Shown piece after piece: positions 13,932 through 21,855 of a stretch of 31,830 nucleotides of DNA; the stretch's first letter is position 1; the number at the start of each line of letters is the position of its first letter. The notes below the pieces were generated by a model. The model was not told where the DNA came from. It saw only the letters and a list, made by a program, of their open reading frames with translations, and made no database searches. Origin of the DNA: a virus; IMG/VR virus record IMGVR_UViG_3300017917_001373, positions 1-31,830 of that record, one strand, 5' to 3'. A program made the position numbers and the translations under genes.

Positions 13932-15476
13932 GTGACAGATACCGTTGATCTCAAATCGAGGCAACGCGATTATGCCGTATTCCTGCCTGCCATAAGCACG
14001 TTCTACTCAACGTTCATTGGCAGGCAGAGATCGTCTAATTACGTTGAACCTTCTAGGATACCTGCAACTCTCACCAATGGCGTGGAGAGCTTGAACTTCC
14101 TGGATCCTAACAAGACAATCTTCTACTATCCCTGGGCATTGTACTCAGCAGGACACGCCGTGCTTGACTTAAACAAGCATGCGCCCAAAGAGGATCTGTT
14201 CAGGCAGCGTCCTCGCAACGGCGACAGCTTGATACTGGGCGACTCGGGTGGGTTCCAGATCGGCAAGGGCGTGTGGGAAGGCGATTGGAAGGATCCTAGC
14301 TGTCCCAAGGCACAGGAAAAGCGTGAGCTAGTGCTCAAGTGGATGGACGGGCTCATGGACTATGGCATGATCCTCGATATTCCTGCATGGGTGGCACGTA
14401 GTCCCAAGGGACAGAAGGCCACTGGCATCTCTAGCTATGCAGAAGCAGTTGCCGCTACTGAGATCAACAACGACTACTTCATGCGCAACAGATCTGGTGC
14501 ATGCAAGTTCCTCAACGTCTTGCAGGGCGAAACCCATGCAGAAGCCGAGGACTGGTACCAGAAGATGAAGAAATACTGCGATCCCAAGCAGTACCCAGGT
14601 ACTCACTTCAACGGTTGGTCAATGGGTGGCCAGAACATGTGTGACGTACACTTGGTGCTCAAGCGACTGGTTGCCATGCGCTTTGATGGGCTATTGGAAA
14701 AGGGCATACATGATTGGATGCACTTCCTCGGCACGTCAAAGCTTGAATGGGCGATCATGCTGACCGACATCCAACGTGCTGTCCGTAAGTACCACAACGA
14801 GAACTTCACCATCAGCTTTGACTGTGCTAGCCCGTTCCTAGCTAACGCTAACGGATTGATCTATACCTATACCAGGATGTTGGATCGCAGCAAGTGGACC
14901 TACAAGATGGAATCATCTGTGGACGATCGCAAGTATGCAGGTGACACTAGGATGTTGGGCGATGTCTTGCGCGATGACAAGATCGTAGAAGACTTCGAGG
15001 ATGGCCCAGTCAGCAAGCTGCTCAAGTGCAACGACATCTGCATCTACAAGCCAGGTGATGTCAACAAGATTGGCAAGGTAGGCAAGACCAGCTGGGATAG
15101 CTTCAGCTATGCTCTGCAGATGGCACATAATACATGGGCGCACATCAATGCAGTACAGCGAGCCAACGATGTCTATGACACGGGCATAGTTCCAGGCATG
15201 CTGGTAGATGAGCGTTTTGATCGCATCATGTTCCGTGACATCGTGGAAGAGATCTTCTCTACCAGCGATCGAGCCAAGGCAGAAGCAGCCATAGAGAAGT
15301 GGGACAAGTTCTATCTGCGCATAATTGGAACACGCGGTGCAACTGGCAAGAAGACCATCAATGCCAAGACTGCGTTCAATGCCATGTTTGATGTTCCAAA
15401 TATCATCGCAGAAGAGGTTGACGAAACGCTCGATGAAGCTAAGCTAGAGCAACTAGAGGACCAAACGGATGATTAA
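13932..15476 (+). CDS. dpdA: DpdA-type DNA 7-deazaguanine transglycosylase
   Basis: A 514-residue TGT-superfamily enzyme. GDSGGFQ (103-109) carries the catalytic D104. SFDCASPFLANANG (295-308) matches the tRNA-guanine transglycosylase nucleophile motif 'FDCVLPTRNARNG', with D297. FLNVLQGE (193-200) and GWSMGGQN (228-235) match the substrate-pocket loops. The C-terminal CxCxxC zinc site of tRNA transglycosylases is absent, which favours the DNA-acting DpdA family. These enzymes swap guanine in DNA for a 7-deazaguanine after replication, protecting phage DNA from restriction. The start is GTG 13932 with AAGGA (13921-13925). FolE, QueD and QueE downstream supply the base. Confidence 0.85.
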   Translation: MTDTVDLKSRQRDYAVFLPAISTFYSTFIGRQRSSNYVEPSRIPATLTNGVESLNFLDPNKTIFYYPWALYSAGHAVLDLNKHAPKEDLFRQRPRNGDSLILGDSGGFQIGKGVWEGDWKDPSCPKAQEKRELVLKWMDGLMDYGMILDIPAWVARSPKGQKATGISSYAEAVAATEINNDYFMRNRSGACKFLNVLQGETHAEAEDWYQKMKKYCDPKQYPGTHFNGWSMGGQNMCDVHLVLKRLVAMRFDGLLEKGIHDWMHFLGTSKLEWAIMLTDIQRAVRKYHNENFTISFDCASPFLANANGLIYTYTRMLDRSKWTYKMESSVDDRKYAGDTRMLGDVLRDDKIVEDFEDGPVSKLLKCNDICIYKPGDVNKIGKVGKTSWDSFSYALQMAHNTWAHINAVQRANDVYDTGIVPGMLVDERFDRIMFRDIVEEIFSTSDRAKAEAAIEKWDKFYLRIIGTRGATGKKTINAKTAFNAMFDVPNIIAEEVDETLDEAKLEQLEDQTDD

Positions 15477-15714
15477 ACTTGAAGGCGATTACCAGTATAT
15501 TCAAACAAACGCAATGCAGGATTACGTGAATGGGTCACCTGCATTAAAGTTTACTGTTGGAGTATCCCCGCAGTTCCGTAGTCTCATTGAACGATTAGAG
15601 AAGATGGATCGTGAATGGCAGGAACAGCAGCGCATCATCGAATCAAATCCTGCTGTTAAAGCTAGCTACGAGCAGTTCCAGACCATGGTTAATCTAGCCA
15701 AGGAAACAGCATGA
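15469..15714 (+). CDS. Small hypothetical protein coupled to dpdA
   Basis: An 81-residue protein whose ATG lies 8 bases inside the end of dpdA. The N-terminal half is a beta-like segment (ALKFTVGVSPQF). The C-terminal half is a long charged helix (from SLIERLEKMDREWQEQQ), which could form a coiled coil. No motif is recognised. Tight coupling to dpdA and to the next gene (ATGA overlap) suggests an accessory subunit, but this is inference from position only. Confidence 0.65.
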   Translation: MIKLEGDYQYIQTNAMQDYVNGSPALKFTVGVSPQFRSLIERLEKMDREWQEQQRIIESNPAVKASYEQFQTMVNLAKETA

Positions 15715-16316
15715 AGCGTGATTACGCTAGTGGCGTTTCAACCAATGCTGACATGTTCGTTGGCATCGAGATCGAACAGACTCCCGCTCACAACATGAAG
15801 ACCTTGTTCGTGGTAGGCATCAAGCCCGTGGATCGAATCTGGGAGATCTGCAACGATCGCAAGATCAAGCATGTCTACCTAGGTGCTAACCATTGCTTTA
15901 GTTTGGATCATCAAGAGGAATACGAGAAACTAGCCAATAGCTTGCTGGACATGGGCTATTGGGTCACCTTGGATCTAGACGTGCGTTATTATGAAGCAGC
16001 TTTGGGCATGCTCGAAGAGCTCAGCAAGCATGACCGATTCATCTTGCAAATATCTGTTAAGCTTCCGTGCTTGACAAAACTCAACTACCATGCTACTCTC
16101 AAGATTGATGACAAGGATTTTAGAGCAAGCAATCCAGGTGTATGGGTGCATCAGATCCACGATCTCATGGATCGCGACAAGTTCACTGACTGGTCGCTGT
16201 ATGGCAAGGATGAGATCATCACAGAAGAACAAAAAGAAGAGCGAGATCCAATATTGGATGCTGCGCCCTTCGCGCCACTGACTAGCATGCAAGGAGTTAA
16301 GAGTGAGCAATTCTAA
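15711..16316 (+). CDS. Conserved hypothetical protein next to dpdA
   Basis: A 201-residue protein starting with ATGA overlap. It has alternating strands and helices: MKTLFVVGIKPVDRIWEICN, KHVYLGANHCF, YWVTLDLDVRYYEAA, FILQISVKLPCLTKLNYHAT. This is compatible with a small alpha/beta barrel or Rossmann-like fold. An N-terminal phrase (DYASGVSTNADMFVG) looks like one I associate with marine T4-like phage hypothetical proteins. There is no CxxxCxxC, P-loop or zinc motif. Its place directly after dpdA makes an accessory role in base modification possible but unproved. Confidence 0.65.
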   Translation: MKRDYASGVSTNADMFVGIEIEQTPAHNMKTLFVVGIKPVDRIWEICNDRKIKHVYLGANHCFSLDHQEEYEKLANSLLDMGYWVTLDLDVRYYEAALGMLEELSKHDRFILQISVKLPCLTKLNYHATLKIDDKDFRASNPGVWVHQIHDLMDRDKFTDWSLYGKDEIITEEQKEERDPILDAAPFAPLTSMQGVKSEQF

Positions 16317-16686
16317 GAAATTCATCTGGGTAACCTTCCAGCAGGAAGGCATCCACAAGTATCCTGCTGCGCTGACTGATCCCAAGTTAGCCACAGGCGA
16401 CTTCTATGACGTCAGCTTCCTAGGTCATCCACACAGGCACATGTTCCACTTCCGAGTGGGCATCCAGGTATGGCATGATGACCGTGAGATCGAGTTCATC
16501 CAGTTCAAGCGTTGGTTGCAGCGCGAAGTGGTATATGAGAAGCAGCTGGATTATAAGAGCTGCGAGATGATTAGCGATTACATCTACAATGAAATCGCTC
16601 GAAAGTATCCTGGACGAGAGGTCCGGATCGAGGTCTCCGAAGATGGTGAGAATGGAGCCCTTTGTGAATACTCACCGGCGCAATGA
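16303..16686 (+). CDS. QueD/PTPS-like T-fold candidate
   Basis: A 127-residue protein starting at GTG 16303, decided by AAGGAG (16291-16296). The order of elements resembles 6-pyruvoyl-tetrahydropterin synthases. HPHRHMFHFRVGIQVW takes the place of 'HGHNY.v.v.v', REIEFIQFKRWL that of 'GMv.DF..lK', SCEMISDYIYNEIARKYPG that of 'PT.EnlA..i...l', and VRIEVSEDGENGAL that of 'v.v.Et...a.y'. The N-terminal zinc-ligand His is not clear. If correct this is a second T-fold protein beside the true QueD at 23803, perhaps binding a deazaguanine or pterin. The resemblance is by eye and could be convergent. Confidence 0.5.
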   Translation: MSNSKKFIWVTFQQEGIHKYPAALTDPKLATGDFYDVSFLGHPHRHMFHFRVGIQVWHDDREIEFIQFKRWLQREVVYEKQLDYKSCEMISDYIYNEIARKYPGREVRIEVSEDGENGALCEYSPAQ

Positions 16687-16697
16687 TGGAGAAACAA

Positions 16698-16904
16698 ATG
16701 CGCAATAACAAGGACGCTGTCAAGAAGGTTTTTGATGATCTTGACGCCTATCGTAACTTCTGTGTGCAGTTTGGCTGGGTCTATGACGAGAAGGACCTCT
16801 ACAAGCCAACTTCGCCGTGGGGCTTCTACTCCAAGTGGAAGCAGGGGGAACGAGTGCCCAACAACTGGAGTAGGGATCGTCATGTCGATCTCCGACAGTC
16901 CTAA
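16698..16904 (+). CDS. Small conserved hypothetical protein
   Basis: A 68-residue protein from ATG 16698, with GGAG (16688-16691) 6 bases upstream. In-frame ATGs at 16683 and 16686 would add up to five residues and overlap the previous stop. It is rich in aromatics and charge: YRNFCVQFGWVYDEKDLY, then SPWGFYSKWKQGERVPNNW. No domain is recognised. The strand-turn pattern suggests a compact soluble protein. Its end overlaps the proposed start of the next gene by 23 bases. Confidence 0.65.
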   Translation: MRNNKDAVKKVFDDLDAYRNFCVQFGWVYDEKDLYKPTSPWGFYSKWKQGERVPNNWSRDRHVDLRQS

Positions 16905-17199
16905 CGACTCTATAGAGATCATTGAGGTCCAGCCCCGAGCGTTTGGGGCTGGCCTTCGTTTGCCATTAGCTGGGAACAGTGGCACAGGGTATCTCTGGGG
17001 CAGGCAGACCAAGATCATGGAATTGACCAAGGCATACCTGACCAACGTGTGTGGTCTCAAAGTAAACGTGGATTTTGAATTTGACGTTGACTTCTACAGC
17101 AATTTTGATCCAATAGTTAAGTTTACTCCCGAGCACGATTCTGTTAAAAGTATGTTGATACTATATTGGAGCAGCCTAGATGACAGTTTACTTGGTTGA
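16882..17199 (+). CDS. Hypothetical protein, start uncertain
   Basis: A frame of 105 residues from ATG 16882. The C-terminal 60 residues (from MELTKAYLTNVCGLKVNVDF) look like a normal acidic alpha/beta protein and could instead be the whole gene from ATG 17017. The longer version translates through a strong GC-rich hairpin (16929-16952). The frame also extends without a stop to an earlier ATG at 16732, but that part has an abnormal Thr, Ser and Arg composition and overlaps the previous gene. The end overlaps the glycosyltransferase start by 20 bases. The function is unknown. Confidence 0.5.
   Translation: MSISDSPNDSIEIIEVQPRAFGAGLRLPLAGNSGTGYLWGRQTKIMELTKAYLTNVCGLKVNVDFEFDVDFYSNFDPIVKFTPEHDSVKSMLILYWSSLDDSLLG
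16929..16952 (+). terminator. Strong GC-rich hairpin, possible terminator
   Basis: CCAGCCCC (16929-16936) and GGGGCTGG (16945-16952) form a perfect 8-bp stem with an 8-base loop. AGG and CCT flanks add further pairs around one bulged base. It is followed by CCTTCGTTTG, a weak U-rich run. It lies 25 bases after the stop of the 68-aa gene, where a terminator would be expected, but also inside the longer reading of the next gene. Confidence 0.5.
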
Positions 17200-18298
17200 T
17201 ATTGAAGCAGTAGACACTCGCTATACCAAACAGTGGAAGGAACACTTACCCAAGCAGATGAGGGCTGCTGGACTTGACGTCATTGTAATTACGGGCGGCG
17301 AGGTACCACAGGCTACCACTCCTGGTGCGTTCCTTAACTTCGCAGGCACCAACAACTACAAGAGCCAACAGATGTTAGAGATATCGCGCATGTTTGCCAT
17401 GGGAGATATCAAGGATGGTGATTACTTCCTGTACACAGATGCTTGGAACCCCACGGTGATCCAGCTCAAGTACATGGCAGAGCTGCTGGGCGTCAAGATC
17501 AAGATCGGTGGCATGTGGCATGCTGGTAGCTATGATCCCCAGGACTTCCTCGGTAGATTGATTGGCGATGTGCCGTGGGTGCGCAACGCAGAAGCTAGCA
17601 TGTTCTACTGCTATGATGACAACTTCTTTGCCACTCGCTTCCATAGCAACATGTTGCTTCGCGAACTGCTGGGCCAAGATGTGCTGTTCTGCGAGGACGA
17701 GACAGAAGAATGGTGTGGACCCAAGCATGCAGACCAACACAGGATCTCAATCGTTGGTTGGCCCATGGAATACCTCAAGGATGTGATGGCACCATATGCT
17801 AACACGCCCAAGAAGAAGAAGATCATATTCCCACACAGGCTTGCACCAGAGAAGCAGGTAGAGATCTTCCGTGACCTAGCTAAAGAGATGCCCGAGTATG
17901 AATGGTTCGTTGCGCAGGATCAGACGCTGACCAAGCAGGAATACCACACGCATCTAGCCGAGAGCAAGCTCATGTTCTCAGCCAACCTGCAGGAAACGCT
18001 AGGCATCTCAGCTTATGAAGCAGCACTAGTTGGTTGCTTGCCTGTCTTGCCCTCGAGATTGAGCTATACTGAGATGTGGGACTTCGATGGATTCTATCCC
18101 AGCGAATGGACCAAAGATTGGAAGCAATACCAAAAGCACAAGGACAAGCTGGTCAAGTTCATACGCTTCATGATGGAAGACATCAACTCGGACATCAGCA
18201 AGTGGGCAACCAATGCTGCTGCCAAGACCGGAGAGCAGTTCTTTGATGGCAAGGCTCTATACGATGCCATCAAGGAGAAGACTGATGCTGGAAGATGA
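17180..18298 (+). CDS. GT-B glycosyltransferase (GT4-like)
   Basis: A 372-residue protein. The C-terminal half is a GT4-type donor domain: IIFPHRLAPEKQVEIF (215-230), a middle strand YEWFVAQD, then SANLQETLGISAYEAALVGC (267-286) containing the EX7E motif (E272, E280) that binds the nucleotide-sugar. PVLPS follows as the usual donor loop. The N-terminal half is a Rossmann-like acceptor domain with FLYTDAWNP. No membrane segment is present. It transfers a sugar from an NDP-sugar; the acceptor could be the modified DNA base, as in T4 glucosylation, or a host or virion component. Its location downstream of dpdA makes the DNA idea worth testing. Confidence 0.8.
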   Translation: MTVYLVDIEAVDTRYTKQWKEHLPKQMRAAGLDVIVITGGEVPQATTPGAFLNFAGTNNYKSQQMLEISRMFAMGDIKDGDYFLYTDAWNPTVIQLKYMAELLGVKIKIGGMWHAGSYDPQDFLGRLIGDVPWVRNAEASMFYCYDDNFFATRFHSNMLLRELLGQDVLFCEDETEEWCGPKHADQHRISIVGWPMEYLKDVMAPYANTPKKKKIIFPHRLAPEKQVEIFRDLAKEMPEYEWFVAQDQTLTKQEYHTHLAESKLMFSANLQETLGISAYEAALVGCLPVLPSRLSYTEMWDFDGFYPSEWTKDWKQYQKHKDKLVKFIRFMMEDINSDISKWATNAAAKTGEQFFDGKALYDAIKEKTDAGR

Positions 18299-18860
18299 TG
18301 TTGGCCAAATCGTTGACATAAGATTCAAGCTACGCTCAACGTTCTGCAATCTCTGGCCAAACTGCAAGATCATCGTCAACGATGAAACGCTGTTCGACGG
18401 GCAAGTAGTAGAGAGACTGGATCTAATCAAGCAGTTCACTATCCGTGAGAACAACAGCATCGTCGTTAGCCACTATGGCAAGAGGTTCGGTGAGAACAGG
18501 ATATGGGATACCAAGTCTGCTGGAGATCAGATAGTCGCAGACAGGACTCTGCATGTGGATGACATGTTGATCATGGGCATATCCATGAAGCCGTGGTGGC
18601 ATAAAGGAAGCATGGACATAGAGTCACAGGTACCTAAGAATTCATCTATCATACATTTCTATTTCAATGCTTCGTATTCTCTTAGCTTCACTGCTCCTTT
18701 CTATGATTGGCTGATTGATTCTAGATATGAGGGCTTCAAGGAAGTGGGCCCTATCTGGAAGATGAGCAGCCTAAATACCAAATCAGATGGGTATAGCAGC
18801 AGCATGCTAGAGCTAGAACCTTTGCTAGATAGAATACAGGACACGATCAACAAGCTATGA
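18285..18860 (+). CDS. Conserved hypothetical beta-rich protein
   Basis: A 191-residue protein from ATG 18285, supported by AAGGAG (18272-18277). A longer upstream frame overlaps the glycosyltransferase gene and is unlikely. The pattern is beta-rich: VDIRFKLRSTF, CKIIVNDETLFDGQVVE, NNSIVVSHYGKRF, then DDMLIMGISMKPWW and a C-terminal FYDWLIDSRYEGF. It is reminiscent of carbohydrate-binding or jelly-roll domains, without a specific match. It overlaps the glycosyltransferase end and is coupled to the radical-SAM gene by ATGA, so the three may act together. Confidence 0.65.
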   Translation: MLEDDVGQIVDIRFKLRSTFCNLWPNCKIIVNDETLFDGQVVERLDLIKQFTIRENNSIVVSHYGKRFGENRIWDTKSAGDQIVADRTLHVDDMLIMGISMKPWWHKGSMDIESQVPKNSSIIHFYFNASYSLSFTAPFYDWLIDSRYEGFKEVGPIWKMSSLNTKSDGYSSSMLELEPLLDRIQDTINKL

Positions 18861-20311
18861 CCAAGACATTGGTATTAACGCCTCCGTTCTTAGAATCATT
18901 CAGGCCGCCTATCTCAGGAGCGATCATATGCGCAGTGGCTAAGTCTTCAGGGCATGATGTCACTGCTTGGGATCCTAACATCAAGCTATTCAACAAGGTT
19001 GGTGGAGACAAGTTCTACGAGCTGATGTTGCAGTTTAACGGCTTGCAAGATCGCACTGACGAAAATAACAAGCTAGTGAACGAGTTCCTCGAGAACTATG
19101 ATTACTCTGGTTATGATTACATACTGATCAGCATATTCAGCCAATATGAGATTGAATGTTCTAAGATCATACTAGACATAATCAAGCGTAGGAACATCAA
19201 GTCAACCGTCATACTTGGTGGTTCTGGTGTTGAGCTCAATTTTAACACTGGGCACGATGAAAAGTTTGGGCAGTCCATGCTCAATCAAGGGCTATGCGAT
19301 CACTATGTGGTAGGTGAAGGTGAAGTTGCTCTCAGCGAGATATTCAATGGTAACACTAACTATCACGGCGTGAATGGTAACCAACCAAAGCAGATTGACG
19401 AGCTTGATACTCTACCGTTTCCAAACTACGACTTCTATGATCGAAGCGAATACAATTACATTGATCCGGACATGCCTGATCTGTTCGTCTATGGCAGCAG
19501 AGGGTGCGTTCGCCGTTGCAGCTTCTGTGACGTTGCGCATTACTGGCCCTTGTATAGGTATCGCAGCGGCAAGAACATCGCTGAAGAATTGCTGGGCTAT
19601 TGGGAGAAGTATGGCGTCAAGCATTTCTTCTTCACTGATAGCTTGATGAATGGTAGCCTCAAGGCTTATCGAGAGCTGCACGAAACGTTGGCCAAGAAGC
19701 AAGGCTTGCCCAAGCTACGCATATCCGGTTATGCCATAATCAGACCTAAGAACCAACACCCTAAGGAACTGTTTGACATGATGCAGAACACGGGTCACCA
19801 CCTGTGGAGCATTGGCATTGAACATGGTAGCGATGCCATGCGACTGGACATGAAGAAGAAGTTTACCAACGACGACATTGATTGGCATCTCGAGCAGAGC
19901 GAACGCATTGGATTACAAAACAATTGGTTGCTTATGCCAACTTGGGTGAACGAGACGCAGAAACATCATCAAGAATACTTGGACATGTTCGTGCGCTGGC
20001 GCAGATACGTAGCCAACGGTGTGATCACTAGCGTGACCATCGCACCGGCTCTTGCTGCATTAAACAATACTCCATTGATGTCAGAGTCGCACATCGACTT
20101 CTATAATACCGACAGCAACGTTCTGCGGGAAATGCTTTGGATGAACGAGAAGAATCCAACCTTGACCGTACAAGAACGGCATCGCAGGACATTGGAAATC
20201 TACAAGCAGGCATTGAGATACAAGTGGCCTGTCAACGAAGCCCAAAGGAAGCTGCTGGCGGTTGAAAGCATAGTCAAGCAAACAATAAACTTGACTAGAC
20301 GATCTAAATAA
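18857..20311 (+). CDS. B12-binding-type radical SAM protein
   Basis: A 484-residue protein with the architecture of cobalamin-dependent radical SAM enzymes. Residues 1-165 form a Rossmann-like domain (LVLTPPFLESFRPPISGAII, YDYILISIFSQYE, STVILGGSGVE, HYVVGEGEVALSEI). GSRGCVRRCSFCDV follows, with C217, C221 and C224 (CxxxCxxC). The TIM barrel continues with HFFFTDSLMNG and IGIEHGSD. The DxHxxG signature for base-off cobalamin is not visible, so it may not bind B12 in the usual way. Family members methylate or rearrange unactivated carbons. The substrate is unknown; position between the glycosyltransferase and folE suggests a nucleobase or sugar decoration. Confidence 0.85.
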   Translation: MTKTLVLTPPFLESFRPPISGAIICAVAKSSGHDVTAWDPNIKLFNKVGGDKFYELMLQFNGLQDRTDENNKLVNEFLENYDYSGYDYILISIFSQYEIECSKIILDIIKRRNIKSTVILGGSGVELNFNTGHDEKFGQSMLNQGLCDHYVVGEGEVALSEIFNGNTNYHGVNGNQPKQIDELDTLPFPNYDFYDRSEYNYIDPDMPDLFVYGSRGCVRRCSFCDVAHYWPLYRYRSGKNIAEELLGYWEKYGVKHFFFTDSLMNGSLKAYRELHETLAKKQGLPKLRISGYAIIRPKNQHPKELFDMMQNTGHHLWSIGIEHGSDAMRLDMKKKFTNDDIDWHLEQSERIGLQNNWLLMPTWVNETQKHHQEYLDMFVRWRRYVANGVITSVTIAPALAALNNTPLMSESHIDFYNTDSNVLREMLWMNEKNPTLTVQERHRRTLEIYKQALRYKWPVNEAQRKLLAVESIVKQTINLTRRSK

Positions 20312-20315
20312 CTGT
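20303..20315 (+). promoter_or_regulatory. Late-like promoter element before folE
   Basis: TCTAAATA (20303-20310) just before the stop-to-start gap, with the 11 bases TAAATAACTGT (20305-20315) identical to 31248-31258. It is 48 bases upstream of the folE ATG and would drive the folE to queD block. Confidence 0.45.
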
Positions 20316-20363
20316 AGAATGCATAATGAAATCGCAATCCACTGCGTTAACATCGGAGATAAA

Positions 20364-21038
20364 ATGAGCATTTCAAACAAGATCAAGCAACGCATCGAAC
20401 ACGCAGGTGCTCGATTCCACTCAAACGACAACATTGCTGAGTTCGTCAACGAGGACGAGATCGAGCAGTTGGTCGATGAGGTAGCTGCGAAGTTCCAAGG
20501 CGTTCTTGAATCGCTGGTCATCGACACCAATCATGATCACAACACACAGGACACAGCCAGGCGCGTGGCCAAGATGTTCGTCAAGGAGACGTTCTCTGGA
20601 CGCTATCGTCCTGTGCCCAAGGTAACTGCTTTCCCTAACATGGGGTACAAGAGCCTGTACACTACAGGCCCAATCTCTATTCGCTCAACCTGCGCACACC
20701 ACTTCCAGAACATCGTGGGCCGCTGCTGGGTTGGCATCGTTCCTGAGGATGAGGTTATTGGTCTTTCAAAGTTTAACCGCATCGTGCATCACATCTGTGA
20801 GCGGCCGCAGATCCAGGAAGAGATGACCACGCAGATCGCAGAAGCGTTGAAGAAGTATGCCAAGACTGATAACATCGCAGTCGTGGTCAAGGCTGAACAT
20901 CACTGCATGACCATGCGTGGCGTTCGTGAGCATGAGAGCGACATGACCACTGCTATCATGCTTGGAGCATTCGAGAAGGATCCTGCGCTCAAGAAGGAGT
21001 TCTACGACATCTGCTTGAGCATGAAAGGACATTCATGA
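20364..21038 (+). CDS. folE: GTP cyclohydrolase I (FolE)
   Basis: A 224-residue enzyme that converts GTP to 7,8-dihydroneopterin triphosphate, the first step to 7-deazaguanines. The start is ATG 20364 with GGAG 5 bases upstream; an in-frame ATG at 20319 lacks a ribosome site. TQDTARRVAKMF (61-72) is the usual N-terminal signature. STCAHHF gives zinc ligands C110 and H113, and HHCMTMRGVRE gives C181. VIGLSKFNRIV (131-141) and RPQIQEEMTTQIA (147-159) are also family hallmarks. The usual Glu of 'CEHH' is Ala here (CAHH). It supplies QueD downstream, and both feed DpdA. Confidence 0.95.
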   Translation: MSISNKIKQRIEHAGARFHSNDNIAEFVNEDEIEQLVDEVAAKFQGVLESLVIDTNHDHNTQDTARRVAKMFVKETFSGRYRPVPKVTAFPNMGYKSLYTTGPISIRSTCAHHFQNIVGRCWVGIVPEDEVIGLSKFNRIVHHICERPQIQEEMTTQIAEALKKYAKTDNIAVVVKAEHHCMTMRGVREHESDMTTAIMLGAFEKDPALKKEFYDICLSMKGHS

Positions 21039-21397
21039 TGATTGAACGCTGCAACTGCGATGCTAGCTGCGGCGAGAACCGATACCACGATGTTGGGTCT
21101 CCAGGATGCAGGTTCGCGGATGACGACGAATACCATGCATACTGGGACTCAAGAAGGCAACAATCTAACATTCCAACCAAAGCAAAGGAAATCAATATGT
21201 CTAAGATCAGCGTTAAGGGCAAGCTCAACACCGTCAACGAGAACTTCACTGTCAACATGTATGACAACGGGTTCATGATTGAGATCAGCGGTCGCGACAA
21301 GAAGAACGAGTATAGGACCAGCAAGATCATGCTGAACTCGGTAGATGAGATGATCGAAGTGATCAAGGAGATCACTGCGATGGAAAGGGATTCATGA
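21035..21397 (+). CDS. Cys-rich N-terminus fused to small conserved protein
   Basis: A 120-residue frame that starts inside the folE stop (ATGATGA). The first 40 residues hold four cysteines (CNCDASC ... GCRFADDDEYH), perhaps a small zinc knuckle. The last 66 residues, from ATG 21197, form a compact beta-alpha protein (KISVKGKLNTVNENFTVNMY, ending in a helix). AAGGAA (21185-21190) precedes ATG 21197, so a shorter product could also be made. The function is unknown. Confidence 0.6.
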   Translation: MMIERCNCDASCGENRYHDVGSPGCRFADDDEYHAYWDSRRQQSNIPTKAKEINMSKISVKGKLNTVNENFTVNMYDNGFMIEISGRDKKNEYRTSKIMLNSVDEMIEVIKEITAMERDS

Positions 21398-21855
21398 GCG
21401 ACGAATCCAAAGACATAAAAGCCAACGACGTCATCGATTACTCGCTAGGCGTTGGTAGCATAACGCTAGGTCCTACAGGTGCAGTGGGTGCTAATGCTAA
21501 CATCTCGCATATCAACGGCATCACTTGGTCAACCAGCGGCACAGGTTCAATAGGGCCGTCTTATGTTCCAATGCCAATGGCTCCAATATATACTGGTTCT
21601 GGGGTTGGCACTAGTTCTCCAACATTCACTTATGGAACCACAACTGCTCCATATGTTAACATCACTTCTCCTTTAGTGATCGACTACAACGGTAGCAAGA
21701 TTGATGTTGGCCAAGCGATAACCATGCTGATGGATAGGCTCTGCATAATCATGCCAAGCATAGAACTGCACGACAAGTATCCAGCATTGAGGGAAGCCTA
21801 TGAAGCTTATAAGTCATTGGAAGCGCTCTGCAAGACGGGAGAGAAAGATGAGTAA
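21394..21855 (+). CDS. Hypothetical protein with Gly/Thr-rich N-terminus and shared C-terminal helix
   Basis: A 153-residue protein coupled by ATGA to the gene before it. Residues 1-95 are rich in Gly, Ser, Thr and Pro and probably extended. Residues 98-125 (DYNGSKIDVGQAITMLMDRL) are followed by the helix HDKYPALREAYEAYKSLEAL. The same helix pattern ends the protein at 22735 (HEKFPALKEAWDIYQSM), so the two share a C-terminal module. No enzyme motif is present. I recall such 'KYPALKEA' tails in marine T4-like phage proteins of unknown function. Confidence 0.65.
   Translation: MSDESKDIKANDVIDYSLGVGSITLGPTGAVGANANISHINGITWSTSGTGSIGPSYVPMPMAPIYTGSGVGTSSPTFTYGTTTAPYVNITSPLVIDYNGSKIDVGQAITMLMDRLCIIMPSIELHDKYPALREAYEAYKSLEALCKTGEKDE

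Noticed and set aside
13932-15476. tRNA-guanine transglycosylase (queuosine in tRNA) rather than a DNA enzyme
   Set aside because: The C-terminal CxCxxC zinc site of tRNA enzymes is missing and the setting is a phage with FolE, QueD and QueE. A tRNA role is not fully excluded.
16732-16881. Upstream extension of the gene at 16882 to ATG 16732
   Set aside because: The added 50 residues have a Ser/Thr/Arg-rich, frame-shadow composition and overlap the 68-aa gene on the same strand.
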